A stretch of DNA of 64,000 nucleotides from Paludibacteraceae bacterium (GTDB taxonomy: Bacteria > Bacteroidota > Bacteroidia > Bacteroidales > Paludibacteraceae): positions 24,914-88,913 of the forward strand of contig JAFSTO010000060.1 of the NCBI GenBank assembly GCA_017450435.1, given 5' to 3'. The first letter of the stretch is position 1; every line of letters starts with the position of its first letter. Below are positions 51,185-60,300 of the stretch, piece by piece. Below the pieces are notes generated by a model. The model worked only from the letters and a program-made list of their open reading frames with translations. It had not been told where the DNA came from and searched no databases. A program made the translations under genes and the position numbers.

Positions 51185-53008
51185 TCACTTCGCTTCGGCT
51201 TGGTCAAGCCACTGAATAAACTTCTCCGGACTGGTGGAAAATGCGTATGGTTCGGATATAGGTGTACCGTCGGGCGCCAGTTGTATATAATATGGTTGCG
51301 CGTTGGCTCCGAAACGCTCGCGTTGCAGTTGAGAATTACGGTCGCCTTCTCCGCCTTTGATATCAACATACAGCTCAATCAGAACATATTCCTTTAGTCT
51401 TGCCTGCACTGCACTGTCGGCTAACACGTATGCCTCCATCTTGCGGCAGTTGACACAACCTACTCCCGTGAAGTCCAGTAACACAGGTCGCTGCTCCTGA
51501 CGAGCGTATGCCATGCCTTCCTCAAAATCCGTGAATACCTTTCGCCCCTCGATAGGCAAAGGTGGGGCAAACGCAGACACAAGCCGGACTGGCGCACCCC
51601 ACAAACCCGGCACTAAGTACGCCGTGAACAACCACGACATTACAATAAGCGTTATTCGCAGAACTTTCCTGAATGTGCTCACTTTCTTTATGCCGACAAG
51701 CAGATAGACGCCTATCGCAAAGAATATTATAATCCATAGCGCGAGGAACAGCCACCTTGGCAGTATGCCCCAGCCGTATGCCATATCTGCTACGGAGAGG
51801 ACCTTAAGCGACAAAGCTAATTCAAGAAATGCCAGCACCACCTTGAACGACTGCATCCAGTCGCCGGAGCGCGGAGTTTTCTTGAGCCAGTCGGGAAACA
51901 TCGCAAACAAAGAGAACGGCAGTGCGAGGGCTATAGCAAAGCCAAGCATGCCCATTGCCGGCGCTAACAGCGAACGGCCTGCCGCCTCAACAAGCAGCGT
52001 GCCGATGATAGGACCGGTGCAGGAAAAAGAGACAATAACAAGGGTGAACGCCATGAAGAGTATAGAGGCGAACCCCGAAGCGGAGCCGGCACGGCTGTCG
52101 AAGTGGGTGGACCATGATGAGGGCAGCGTTATATCAAACAGTCCGAAGAACGACAAGGCAAACACCACCAACAGAGCGAAGAATATAAGGTTGACCACTG
52201 CGTTGGTTGACAGAGCGTTCAGCGCAGAAGCGCCGAAGATGACAGTTACCAGCAAGCCTAAACCTACGTATATTACAATTATTGCAATGCCGTACAACAG
52301 TGCCGAGCGCAGACCTCCGCCGCGCTTCATGAAGAACGACACCGTCATTGGGATGATAGGCCATACGCATGGGGTGAAGATGGCAAGCAGACCTGCCAAC
52401 AATCCTAAAAGGAATATTTTCCACAACGGCTCGTTTCTATTGCCGGTCGGACCGTCGTCTGTGTCACTCATTAGATTTGCGTTTTTCTGCTCTACGGCAC
52501 TTGCACTTGCCGTCTCTCTGTCTTGCCGCTCTGCGCCGTCAAGTTGACCATTGACGCTTAGACGTACTGTAGTCGGCGGCAGACACATCTCGTCGTTGCA
52601 CGCCATAAAACGCACCTCAACTACTTGGTCCTTAGTCCTTGTTCTTTGCTCTTTGTTCTTTGCTCTTTGTTCCTTAGTCACTTGTTTAAACGACACCTCA
52701 CCCTTGTAGTACCTGAGCGTCATCTCGAAGTTCTCGTCATAACTCTCAAGCGGCTGCCGATCGGCTGTCGTGGTGCCAAGCAGTTCCGCTTCTCCGAAAG
52801 TGAATGTCGTCGGCAACGGACCGCCATCAGGCAACTCCGTGTCGTAAAGATGCCAGCCCTCGTCGATAGTGGCGGTCAGCGTCACCACTTGCGCGGTGTC
52901 ACCTTGAGGCTCTACACGCATTGACCAGTGGACAGGCTCTACTATTTGAGCAGCAACTGATGTACACACTGCCCATAACAATAGCAAAGAAAGTGTCTTC
53001 TTTTTCAT
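51185..53008 (-). CDS. dsbD: Thiol:disulfide interchange protein DsbD-like
   Basis: 607 aa. Signal peptide ([20 protein letters not shown]), N-terminal DsbD domain with [11 protein letters not shown] (redox Cys pair), eight membrane helices in the middle (~190-440) with the transmembrane Cys in [15 protein letters not shown] and [11 protein letters not shown], and a C-terminal thioredoxin domain with CxxC as CVNC ([12 protein letters not shown]). It passes electrons from cytoplasmic thioredoxin to the periplasm. In the N-terminal domain a low-complexity stretch [19 protein letters not shown] is encoded by repeated AACAAAGAGCAAAG units, probably a repeat expansion inside the gene. ATG 53008 starts the signal peptide; an upstream start at 53032 is not needed. 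Confidence 0.92.
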   Translation of the reverse strand: MKKKTLSLLLLWAVCTSVAAQIVEPVHWSMRVEPQGDTAQVVTLTATIDEGWHLYDTELPDGGPLPTTFTFGEAELLGTTTADRQPLESYDENFEMTLRYYKGEVSFKQVTKEQRAKNKEQRTRTKDQVVEVRFMACNDEMCLPPTTVRLSVNGQLDGAERQDRETASASAVEQKNANLMSDTDDGPTGNRNEPLWKIFLLGLLAGLLAIFTPCVWPIIPMTVSFFMKRGGGLRSALLYGIAIIVIYVGLGLLVTVIFGASALNALSTNAVVNLIFFALLVVFALSFFGLFDITLPSSWSTHFDSRAGSASGFASILFMAFTLVIVSFSCTGPIIGTLLVEAAGRSLLAPAMGMLGFAIALALPFSLFAMFPDWLKKTPRSGDWMQSFKVVLAFLELALSLKVLSVADMAYGWGILPRWLFLALWIIIFFAIGVYLLVGIKKVSTFRKVLRITLIVMSWLFTAYLVPGLWGAPVRLVSAFAPPLPIEGRKVFTDFEEGMAYARQEQRPVLLDFTGVGCVNCRKMEAYVLADSAVQARLKEYVLIELYVDIKGGEGDRNSQLQRERFGANAQPYYIQLAPDGTPISEPYAFSTSPEKFIQWLDQAEAK

Positions 53009-53098
53009 GTGGATGAGTGAGCTGAATATCAATCTATTGATACATGTAGCGACGATTATCGTTCTATAGATATAAGCTTGTTTCGAAATAAGCTGTTC

Positions 53099-54994
53099 CT
53101 ACAGCTTTATCGCTGCGTCGGATGGCATGCGCCAGTCACCGCGTGGCGAGAGGCTGACGAAAGTGACCTTCGGACCGTCGGGCATGCACGAGCGTTTGTA
53201 CTGTTGGCTGACGAAGCGCCGGGTGAAGACGCTGAGCCAATGCTCTATCTCTTCGCTCGTATATTGCTCGCCGAATGCCCGCTCCGCCATATAACGTATC
53301 TTCGTAGTGGTAAAACCGTAGCGCATGAGGTAGTAGATGAAGAAGTCGTGCAACTCGTATGGTCCCACCTTGTCTTCCGTCTTCTGCGCTATCTCGCCGT
53401 CCTCATCTGTCGGCAGCAGTTCCGGCGAGACGGGAGTGGCGATGATGTCGCGCAATATGCGTGCCACCTCGCCGCCGAAGATGTTGGTTGCTGCATATCC
53501 CACTACTCCGCGAACCAGCGTCTTGGGTATGCCGGCGTTGACACCGTACATCGACATCTGGTCGCCGTTGTAAGTAGCCCAGCCGAGCGCTAACTCGCTC
53601 AGGTCACCGGTACCGATGACCAAGCCCCCCGATTGGTTGGCAATGTCCATCAGTATCTGTGTACGCTCGCGTGCCTGCGCGTTCTCATATACAACGTCGT
53701 GTACCGACATGTCGTGACCTATATCCTCAAAGTGTTGTGTCACGGCTGACGCTATGCTTATCTCCCGCTGTGTGATACCAAGGTGCGTCATCAGGGCCAA
53801 AGCGTTTTGATATGTACGGTCGGATGTCCCGAAACCCGGCATCGTCACTCCGATGACATCGCTGCGGTCTTTGCCTATCAGGTCGGCGGTTAGGCAGGCC
53901 ACGAGGAGCGCCAGCGTCGAGTCCAAGCCCCCGGAGATGCCTATTACCATACTGCCGGCATGTGTGTGCTCCCAACGTTTGGCCAATGCCGCTGTCTGGA
54001 TGGACAGCACGTCCGAATAGAAAGACTCCGACTCCGCCTCCTCAGGAAGGAATGGCATGCGACTGAAGACGCGGTGCTCCGGCTCTACAGGTTCATGGGC
54101 CACAGCGGTGGCGCACACACGACGGTACTCACCCTGGTGGTCGGCGGTGAAGTTCGTATTACGCTGACGGTCGGTACGCAGACGCTCAACGTCAATCTCG
54201 TTGATGATCATACCTGACGTGCGGCGGAAACGCTCTCCTTCCGACAACATATCGCCGTTCTCGGCTATGTACGTCGAGCCGGAGAACACTGCATCCGTGC
54301 TGCTCTCGCCCACGCCTGACGAGGTATAGACGTACCCGCAATGGACGCGGGCGGACTGTTGGGTGATCATCTGACGGCGGAAACTGTGTTTGCCGGTTAT
54401 GCAGTTCGACGATGACAGGTTGAAAATAATCTCAGCTCCCTGTATCGCCAACTGTGTAGATGGAGGCAGGGGAGACCACAGGTCTTCGCACATCTCTATG
54501 CCGAACACGTAATCGGGGGTGGTGAAGAGAAGGTCATGACCGAAGGGCACGTCGCCTGAGAAGAGGTCAAGGGTGTGGACGTTCAAATCTCTGCCCGGCG
54601 TGAACCAACGCTTCTCGTAGAACTCGCCCGTGTTAGGCAGGTTCACCTTGGGTACAACGCCTACCACCTCGCCGTCTGACAGCACGAACGAGCAGTTATA
54701 CAGGTTATTATCCACTTTAAGCGGACAGCCGACAATGACTATCGTGCTCAACCCTCGTGTGGCATTGCTTATCTCTTCCAATGCTTTTATGGCATCGTGT
54801 TGCAGTTGCTGCAAGAAGAACAGGTCGGCGCAGGTGTAACCCGTTACACATAGTTCAGGGAAGCACACAACGTCCACTCTCTCCGTCGCAGCATCACGAA
54901 TCATACTGATGATTTGCTCTTTGTTGTACTCCGTGTCTCCCACACGCATCTGTGGCACTGCCGCTGCTACACGCACAAATCCAAGGTCTTTCAT
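53099..54994 (-). CDS. nadE: Glutamine-dependent NAD+ synthetase
   Basis: 631 aa. N-terminal nitrilase-type glutaminase domain with the Glu-Lys-Cys triad in CFPELCVTGYTCADLFF (near residue 45), VPKVNLPNTGEFYEKRWF (near 114) and GIEMCEDLWSPLPPS (near 168); C-terminal NAD synthetase domain with the PP-loop GISGGLDSTLALLVACLTAD (near 352) and GTGDLSELALGWATYNGDQMS. It makes NAD+ from nicotinate adenine dinucleotide with glutamine as N donor. A 20-bp palindrome (53075-53094, AGCTTGTTTCGAAATAAGCT) lies just after its stop. Confidence 0.95.
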   Translation of the reverse strand: MKDLGFVRVAAAVPQMRVGDTEYNKEQIISMIRDAATERVDVVCFPELCVTGYTCADLFFLQQLQHDAIKALEEISNATRGLSTIVIVGCPLKVDNNLYNCSFVLSDGEVVGVVPKVNLPNTGEFYEKRWFTPGRDLNVHTLDLFSGDVPFGHDLLFTTPDYVFGIEMCEDLWSPLPPSTQLAIQGAEIIFNLSSSNCITGKHSFRRQMITQQSARVHCGYVYTSSGVGESSTDAVFSGSTYIAENGDMLSEGERFRRTSGMIINEIDVERLRTDRQRNTNFTADHQGEYRRVCATAVAHEPVEPEHRVFSRMPFLPEEAESESFYSDVLSIQTAALAKRWEHTHAGSMVIGISGGLDSTLALLVACLTADLIGKDRSDVIGVTMPGFGTSDRTYQNALALMTHLGITQREISIASAVTQHFEDIGHDMSVHDVVYENAQARERTQILMDIANQSGGLVIGTGDLSELALGWATYNGDQMSMYGVNAGIPKTLVRGVVGYAATNIFGGEVARILRDIIATPVSPELLPTDEDGEIAQKTEDKVGPYELHDFFIYYLMRYGFTTTKIRYMAERAFGEQYTSEEIEHWLSVFTRRFVSQQYKRSCMPDGPKVTFVSLSPRGDWRMPSDAAIKL

Positions 54995-55326
54995 ATCGCT
55001 TGAGGATTTTTAATCATTTGGGGGTGATGTCTCATTTATGCATTCTGCAATAATTGTGCCAAGTAGCCGACAAAAGTGACGAATGACAAAGAACGAATGA
55101 TAAAGTACAATATATTCACCATTAAGCACAGCAGCACAGCAGCGCAGCAGCGTAGCGTCACCGTTTATCAATCTTTTTATGTTATGCAGCATATTTCGTC
55201 TTTTTGCGCTTGTTGTCTCAATTATTATTTGTAACTTTGTGAAATTTTATTATCAAATGTTCAGGTTTTAATATTTGAACATCGATTATCAGACCTTTCA
55301 ACTTATCTTAAATCAACTATTAACTA
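54995..55326. other. Divergent intergenic region upstream of nadE and the surface-protein genes
   Basis: 332 bp without a gene. It contains a short GCA-rich run (AGCACAGCAGCACAGCAGCG, about 55123-55150), followed by GTAGCGTCACCGTTTATCAAT, which is similar in inverse orientation to 47891-47917, then the plus-strand promoter at 55209-55239 and a small inverted repeat ATGTTCA...TGAACAT (55257-55285). No nadE promoter box was recognised. Confidence 0.6.
55209..55239 (+). promoter_or_regulatory. Promoter for the surface-protein gene pair
   Basis: CTTG (55209-55212), 19-nt spacer, TAACTTTG (55232-55239), leaving a leader of about 80 nt. It is the only consensus promoter seen before the two secreted-protein genes, which are 53 bp apart. 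Confidence 0.7.
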
Positions 55327-56499
55327 ATGAGTTCACGTTTTTATAACGCCATGTTGGTGTGTGTATTGCTATACACTACGCTGTCGCTCTCTGCCAAGCA
55401 GTATTGTGACGAACCTCTTGTCTCGCGCGACGGACATAATGCTACCGTCACTATGCGGCTTGTATCGAGCGGTTTGTATGAGTTTTCCATCACTACGGAA
55501 GATAAGATAGCGTCGTGGAACGCTAACGGCTCTAATTTCTTCACCGAACTCAACGGGGTAGGCGGCACGCAGGTCTCCGCCTCGCTCGTTAAGAGCGGTG
55601 ATTACACTCTCAGCACTTTTCTCTCTTCGAACGTCAAACCTAATTTTTATGTAGGTGACCTGTTCATTGTCCTTGACGGTATAGGTGAGGACCTCTTTTC
55701 TATCCCTCTTGATGCCGACTGGGAGCAGTGCGCGGGTGCGGTGTCTGACGATGCGGAGGCGCCGGTTATCACTGCGGCTGTCATCTCTGAGGTGACGCAT
55801 AATAGTGCCGTGCTCACCGTCACGGCTACCGACAACAACGGCGTTGTAAGCTATGCTGTGTCAAGCTCCGGTGAGGTCATCAAACGTGTGGCAGCGAGTC
55901 CTATCATCCTTGACCTTGCCGCTAACACCACCTACTCGCTCACTGTCGTTGCCTATGATGCTGCGGGGAATGCATCGGAGCCGTTTGCCGTTGAACCTTT
56001 CACTACTGAGGCTTTGCACTATTGTCAGTTGCCTACAGGGATGAACGGCGATGCTGACTGGGGAGACCCCAACGGGCGTATCCTTCTTACCATCCGCCGC
56101 GTGTCTGACAGTTCTGTCAGCATAATGCTCGAACCGGCTGTTGAAGGTTCCGTCATCGATTTTTTTACCGTCTATCCGGACAACGTGGCAGCCGATGCTC
56201 CCGCTGTGGGCAGTGCCGGCAGCGAACAGCCTGTCACTACGCCGATAGTCCTCACCGGTCTTGCTTCGCTTGACGTGAGTATGAATATCTTCTGGCACAC
56301 CAAAGGTATGGATGCGGCGGGTCGCTGGGTAACAGGCGTGTTCACCGTCCATGAGAGCGAGTTGTGCGCGGAAAATGTCGGTTCCGGTTTGCCGGAGGCG
56401 GGTGCCGTGCATAGTGCTGGGAAGATTATCCGCGACGGCTCCGTCCTCATCCGTCTGAACGGCAGCCTCTACACAATCTCCGGAACACGCGTGGAGTAG
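55327..56499 (+). CDS. Secreted protein with fibronectin-like domain and C-terminal sorting-like motif
   Basis: 390 aa. Signal peptide (residues 1-~23), then a module starting QYCDEPLVSRDGHNATVTMR (~24-140) that resembles the first module of the next gene product, a fibronectin III-like domain (~143-228, TAAVISEVTHNSAVLTVTAT ... YDAAGNASEPF), a second Y-C module starting HYCQLPTGMNGDADWGDPNG (~232-345), and a C-terminal motif AGKIIRDGSVLIRLNG...YTISGTRVE shared with two other exported proteins in the window. The C-terminal motif suggests export and surface attachment. Binding target unknown; carbohydrate or host-glycan binding is a guess. Confidence 0.78.
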   Translation: MSSRFYNAMLVCVLLYTTLSLSAKQYCDEPLVSRDGHNATVTMRLVSSGLYEFSITTEDKIASWNANGSNFFTELNGVGGTQVSASLVKSGDYTLSTFLSSNVKPNFYVGDLFIVLDGIGEDLFSIPLDADWEQCAGAVSDDAEAPVITAAVISEVTHNSAVLTVTATDNNGVVSYAVSSSGEVIKRVAASPIILDLAANTTYSLTVVAYDAAGNASEPFAVEPFTTEALHYCQLPTGMNGDADWGDPNGRILLTIRRVSDSSVSIMLEPAVEGSVIDFFTVYPDNVAADAPAVGSAGSEQPVTTPIVLTGLASLDVSMNIFWHTKGMDAAGRWVTGVFTVHESELCAENVGSGLPEAGAVHSAGKIIRDGSVLIRLNGSLYTISGTRVE

Positions 56500-56552
56500 G
56501 GAGGTCATTACTCCGATAATATCCGAATAATAATCCAAAAACATTCAATACT

Positions 56553-57359
56553 ATGAAAAAAACGATTTTTAACCTTCTTCCCTCAATTCTCCTGATGACA
56601 GGGATATTGTTTCTATGTACGCCGGCATCTGCTGTGCAGTATTGCGGAGAGACTATTACATCGACAGACGGAAAGGGTAAGACAGCTGTTATTAGCTGCA
56701 CCAATCCGTCGGCAAATACTTATGTTATGACCATCACCTCCGATGATGCGGATTTTACCGGATTGAGAGGAGATAATATGTGGTGTCATATCAACGGTAA
56801 TGGCAGTACGTACCACATGACTGATTCTTATACATGGGATTCGGGAACAAAAACCGTAACATTTACCATTACTTCCACAGCGGTTCCTGATATGTACACT
56901 CCGTTGTACTTGAATATGAATGATGAAATCGTATTTGCAAATATTCAGAACCAGACCTTTGACTGGCCGGAATCGTGCGGCGGCGGCGAATCGCCGGCTG
57001 TTGTGCTGTCTGAGGGCTCGCAGTATTGCAATTTCTACAGCAATGCCACCCAGACAGGTTCTGCGTATGCCACTCTTTCATGGGAGACCACTGAAAACGG
57101 TGACGTAGTAATTACTATTGGTAACGGTCCAGGCATGACCGGTGCGCAGTTCCGTAACGGAGGTTTTGAGGGAACTTTGGACGAAGGTTTTTCCGTGTTG
57201 AGCGGTGAGAACTTTGCCACTTCTGAACCGGCATCAACTTATTTCAACAGAATAGCGCCCAGCGGTGATCATAAGATATACACCCTGCAAAAAAAAAGCC
57301 GCGCTCCCTTCACCGGCCAAAATCAAGTTTACAACCAAGGCTTTTGCTTGGAAATGTGA
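56553..57359 (+). CDS. Large surface protein, 5' part (frameshifted at an A9 tract)
   Basis: 268-residue frame: signal peptide (to ~27), a module QYCGETITSTDGKGKTAVIS (~28-145) like that of the preceding gene, and the start of a second module QYCNFYSNATQTGSAYATLS (from ~158). After the tract A9 (57289-57297) the frame yields a non-family tail (SRAPFTGQNQVYNQGFCLEM) and a stop. Dropping one A, reading Q-K-K-A-A-L-P, continues into the 57265-61542 frame, whose next residues (KIKFTTKAFAWKCDQNNGAY) complete the module as in its later copies. With one base removed the two frames make one protein of about 1662 residues. Confidence 0.8.
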   Translation: MKKTIFNLLPSILLMTGILFLCTPASAVQYCGETITSTDGKGKTAVISCTNPSANTYVMTITSDDADFTGLRGDNMWCHINGNGSTYHMTDSYTWDSGTKTVTFTITSTAVPDMYTPLYLNMNDEIVFANIQNQTFDWPESCGGGESPAVVLSEGSQYCNFYSNATQTGSAYATLSWETTENGDVVITIGNGPGMTGAQFRNGGFEGTLDEGFSVLSGENFATSEPASTYFNRIAPSGDHKIYTLQKKSRAPFTGQNQVYNQGFCLEM

Positions 57360-60300
57360 CCAGAATAATGGTGCATACACTTTCCCGACATTCGAATATG
57401 CATATGCCACTACCTGCGGTCATCTCAATGCACCGACCAATGTGGCAGTATCGTCTGACAGTGTAATTACTTTCAATACCGTTTCAGGTGCCGAAAGCTA
57501 TATTGCCAATGTGTATAAGGGATCTGTTCTCAAATATTCGCAGACTGTGGCATCCGGAGATGTTCTTCACTTTTTCCCCTTTGCGGATGCTGACTATAGC
57601 GTGAAAGTGATTGCGCATGGCTATAATATCCTTGACTCGGAAGAGTCATCTGCTTATACTTGGAGTCTGCTTCACAGGGAAATTGATCTCGGCAGCTCTG
57701 AGTACTGCGAAGCGGAAAAGAGCAGCGGTAATACTATTGCCAATTTCACATGGGAAACAAACAATAATGGAGATGTTGTAATTACTATCAGTGAAGCAGA
57801 TGGCGGTGATGCCGGTACCACGCATTTTAGGGGAAACGGTATGGCATTGGCTAATTTTACGGTAGGTAATTCAAATACTGCGGCAAGTACTTGGTTTAAT
57901 CATGTCCATACTGCCGGAACTTCTCAGATAACTCTACAATTAAAAGATGCAAACAACGCACCAGATTTCAGCGAGAAGATTCACTTCAATGCTGTGGTAG
58001 AGTATGCGACAAGCAAAGATGGCAACGCATGGCCGACGCTGTCGTTTGACTACACTTATGGCACTGTCTGCTCCGGTAAGTCAGTTTCAGCCACACCTAA
58101 CAATAACACTATGGGCACGGCTACTGTAAAGGCGGGTGGAGTAGATGTAACATCTGTGGAAAGTGGAACCTCGGTAACCTTTACCGCTACGTCTGCTGAT
58201 GCCGAACTCTATGAGTTTGTGAATTGGACGAAAGGCGGAGTGGCCGTTTCAACCAATGCTTCCTATACAACCACTATCACAGAAACGACTAACCTTGTCG
58301 CCAATTTCGATTATGTCCGTAATACATATTGCCATTATGCAATAACAAGTAATTCAAGTGCCGTACAGGGTAAGAAACTTTACATGACTATCGGTTCAAT
58401 CGGTGGCGGTGACTATACCATCAAGTTTGAAGGTTCCGCCGAGGCTCCGTTGACGGGACTTCAGGATGCAAACTATGTAATCAATAATGTGACGGCTAAA
58501 ACAGTCGTTGACGGTCAGCCTACGACAGGTGCTGATGTGCCGTTCACGAAAACTAATGGTCGTTGGAATTTTGATGCTACAGGCTACGGCAAGGCATGGA
58601 TAGTATTCAGCCTTGCCAACGGCAAGACCATTGACGACATCTTTGTATGGGCAAATGCAATATTTTTCAACACTGCTTCCGGTGTATTAGGTTATGAAGA
58701 TAATCAAAACCGTATGGGATTATTCGGCAATCCTGCTCCTCTGCGTCACAATATAGCGTGGAACAGCACCTGTGCTGATGAAACAGCTCCTGTTCTCACA
58801 ACTCCCACGGCAACCGCTCTCAATACCACCGATGTGCGTCTTACTCTTTCAGCCACTGACAATTGGGAAGGGCTGATAACATACAACATCAGCTACAAAC
58901 CAACCGGAGTTGAGGGCGCCGGCACTAATGTGGAGGTTACAGGTGCAAGCGGAGCCACCGTTACAAAGGATATCACCGGCTTGACAACTAACACAGCATA
59001 TACTTTCTCCGTGACAGCATCTGATGGCACCAACACTTCCGCTGCACAGTCATGTTCCGCCACTCCCGCAGGTGACGTTGCGGCTCCAACAGGACTGACT
59101 GTCACGGCACATCCGTTATCAACAAGTATCATCCGTCTTACGTTGTTCGCAAATGATGATTATGCCGGAGATATCACCTACAATATCTCTTACGATAATG
59201 CAGGCGAGGCAAGCACCTCTGCTGCACGTGGTGAGTCAACCACGTTTGATATTACAGGCCTTACTGCCAACACCGAATATCATTTCAGCGTAACTGCTAC
59301 CGATGCCGCGAGCAACACCTCGTCGGCTGTCAATGCAGCCGCTGTCCGTACTTTTGCAACTAACCTTGCACTTAACAAACCGGCTACGGCAGGGCATGAA
59401 ACCGGGAATGCCGGAGAAGTAAAAGAAAAGTCAAATGACGGGAATAAGGGAACCCGTTGGTCATCGTATGGCTCAACTAACAAGGGGACGCTTGATACTG
59501 AAGACTGGTGGGCTGTGAATTTAGGGGCAGTTTATGATATTAAAAACATCAGGTTGAGTTGGCAGGATGCTCGCTCAGATAATTTGAATGTTTATACCTC
59601 AATGGATGGAGATACATGGACGTTAGTTCAGAATTTCCAGTTTATGCCTACATCAAGTGCTAACGGCGAAACATACACTAATTATGAACTGACCAATGCA
59701 ATAGGACGATATGTCAAAGTCCTTTCATTACACGATTCCTTTAGTGGGCAATGGGGTATATCTTTCTGGGAGTTCGAAGCTTACGGCTCTCCTGCTGTTG
59801 ATGCCGTAGCACCTGTTATCACTTCGTTCACAGCAGCCGGCGCAAGTCCTACTTCTGTACTGGTGCAGGCTACGGCTGACGATAATTTCAAGGGCAACCT
59901 TACCTACACTTTCTACTGCAATAATGTTCAGCAGGGCGAGCCGGTTGTCAAAGCCGTCGGCGAGGAAGCTACATGTACAGTAACAGGGTTGTCGATGGGT
60001 ACAAACTACAACTTCAAGGTTACCGTTTCTGATGGTAGCAATACAACAACAAGCGATGTGGTTGTTGCTTCTCCTGTCGGTGACACAGAGGCTCCTACCT
60101 CCGTTACTGTTGCCACTCAGTCGGTTACCGACAACACTATTGTTCTCCGTCTTACAGCTATAGATGACCTTGGTGGTATTATTTATTACACCGTCACTTC
60201 CGGTTCTACGGTCAAGAACGTTGAGGCTGTCTCCGGCAATAATGTTGATGTTACTTTCGACGGCTTGAACTACAGCACTACTTACAACTTCTCCGTTGTG

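Noticed and set aside
51765-52547. 260-codon plus-strand frame inside dsbD
   Set aside because: Shadow of the membrane part of dsbD; no signal, domain or promoter of its own.
53075-53094. Palindrome AGCTTGTTTCGAAATAAGCT after nadE as an operator
   Set aside because: It lies 5 nt past the nadE stop, with no T-run and no downstream gene needing an operator; its role cannot be supported.
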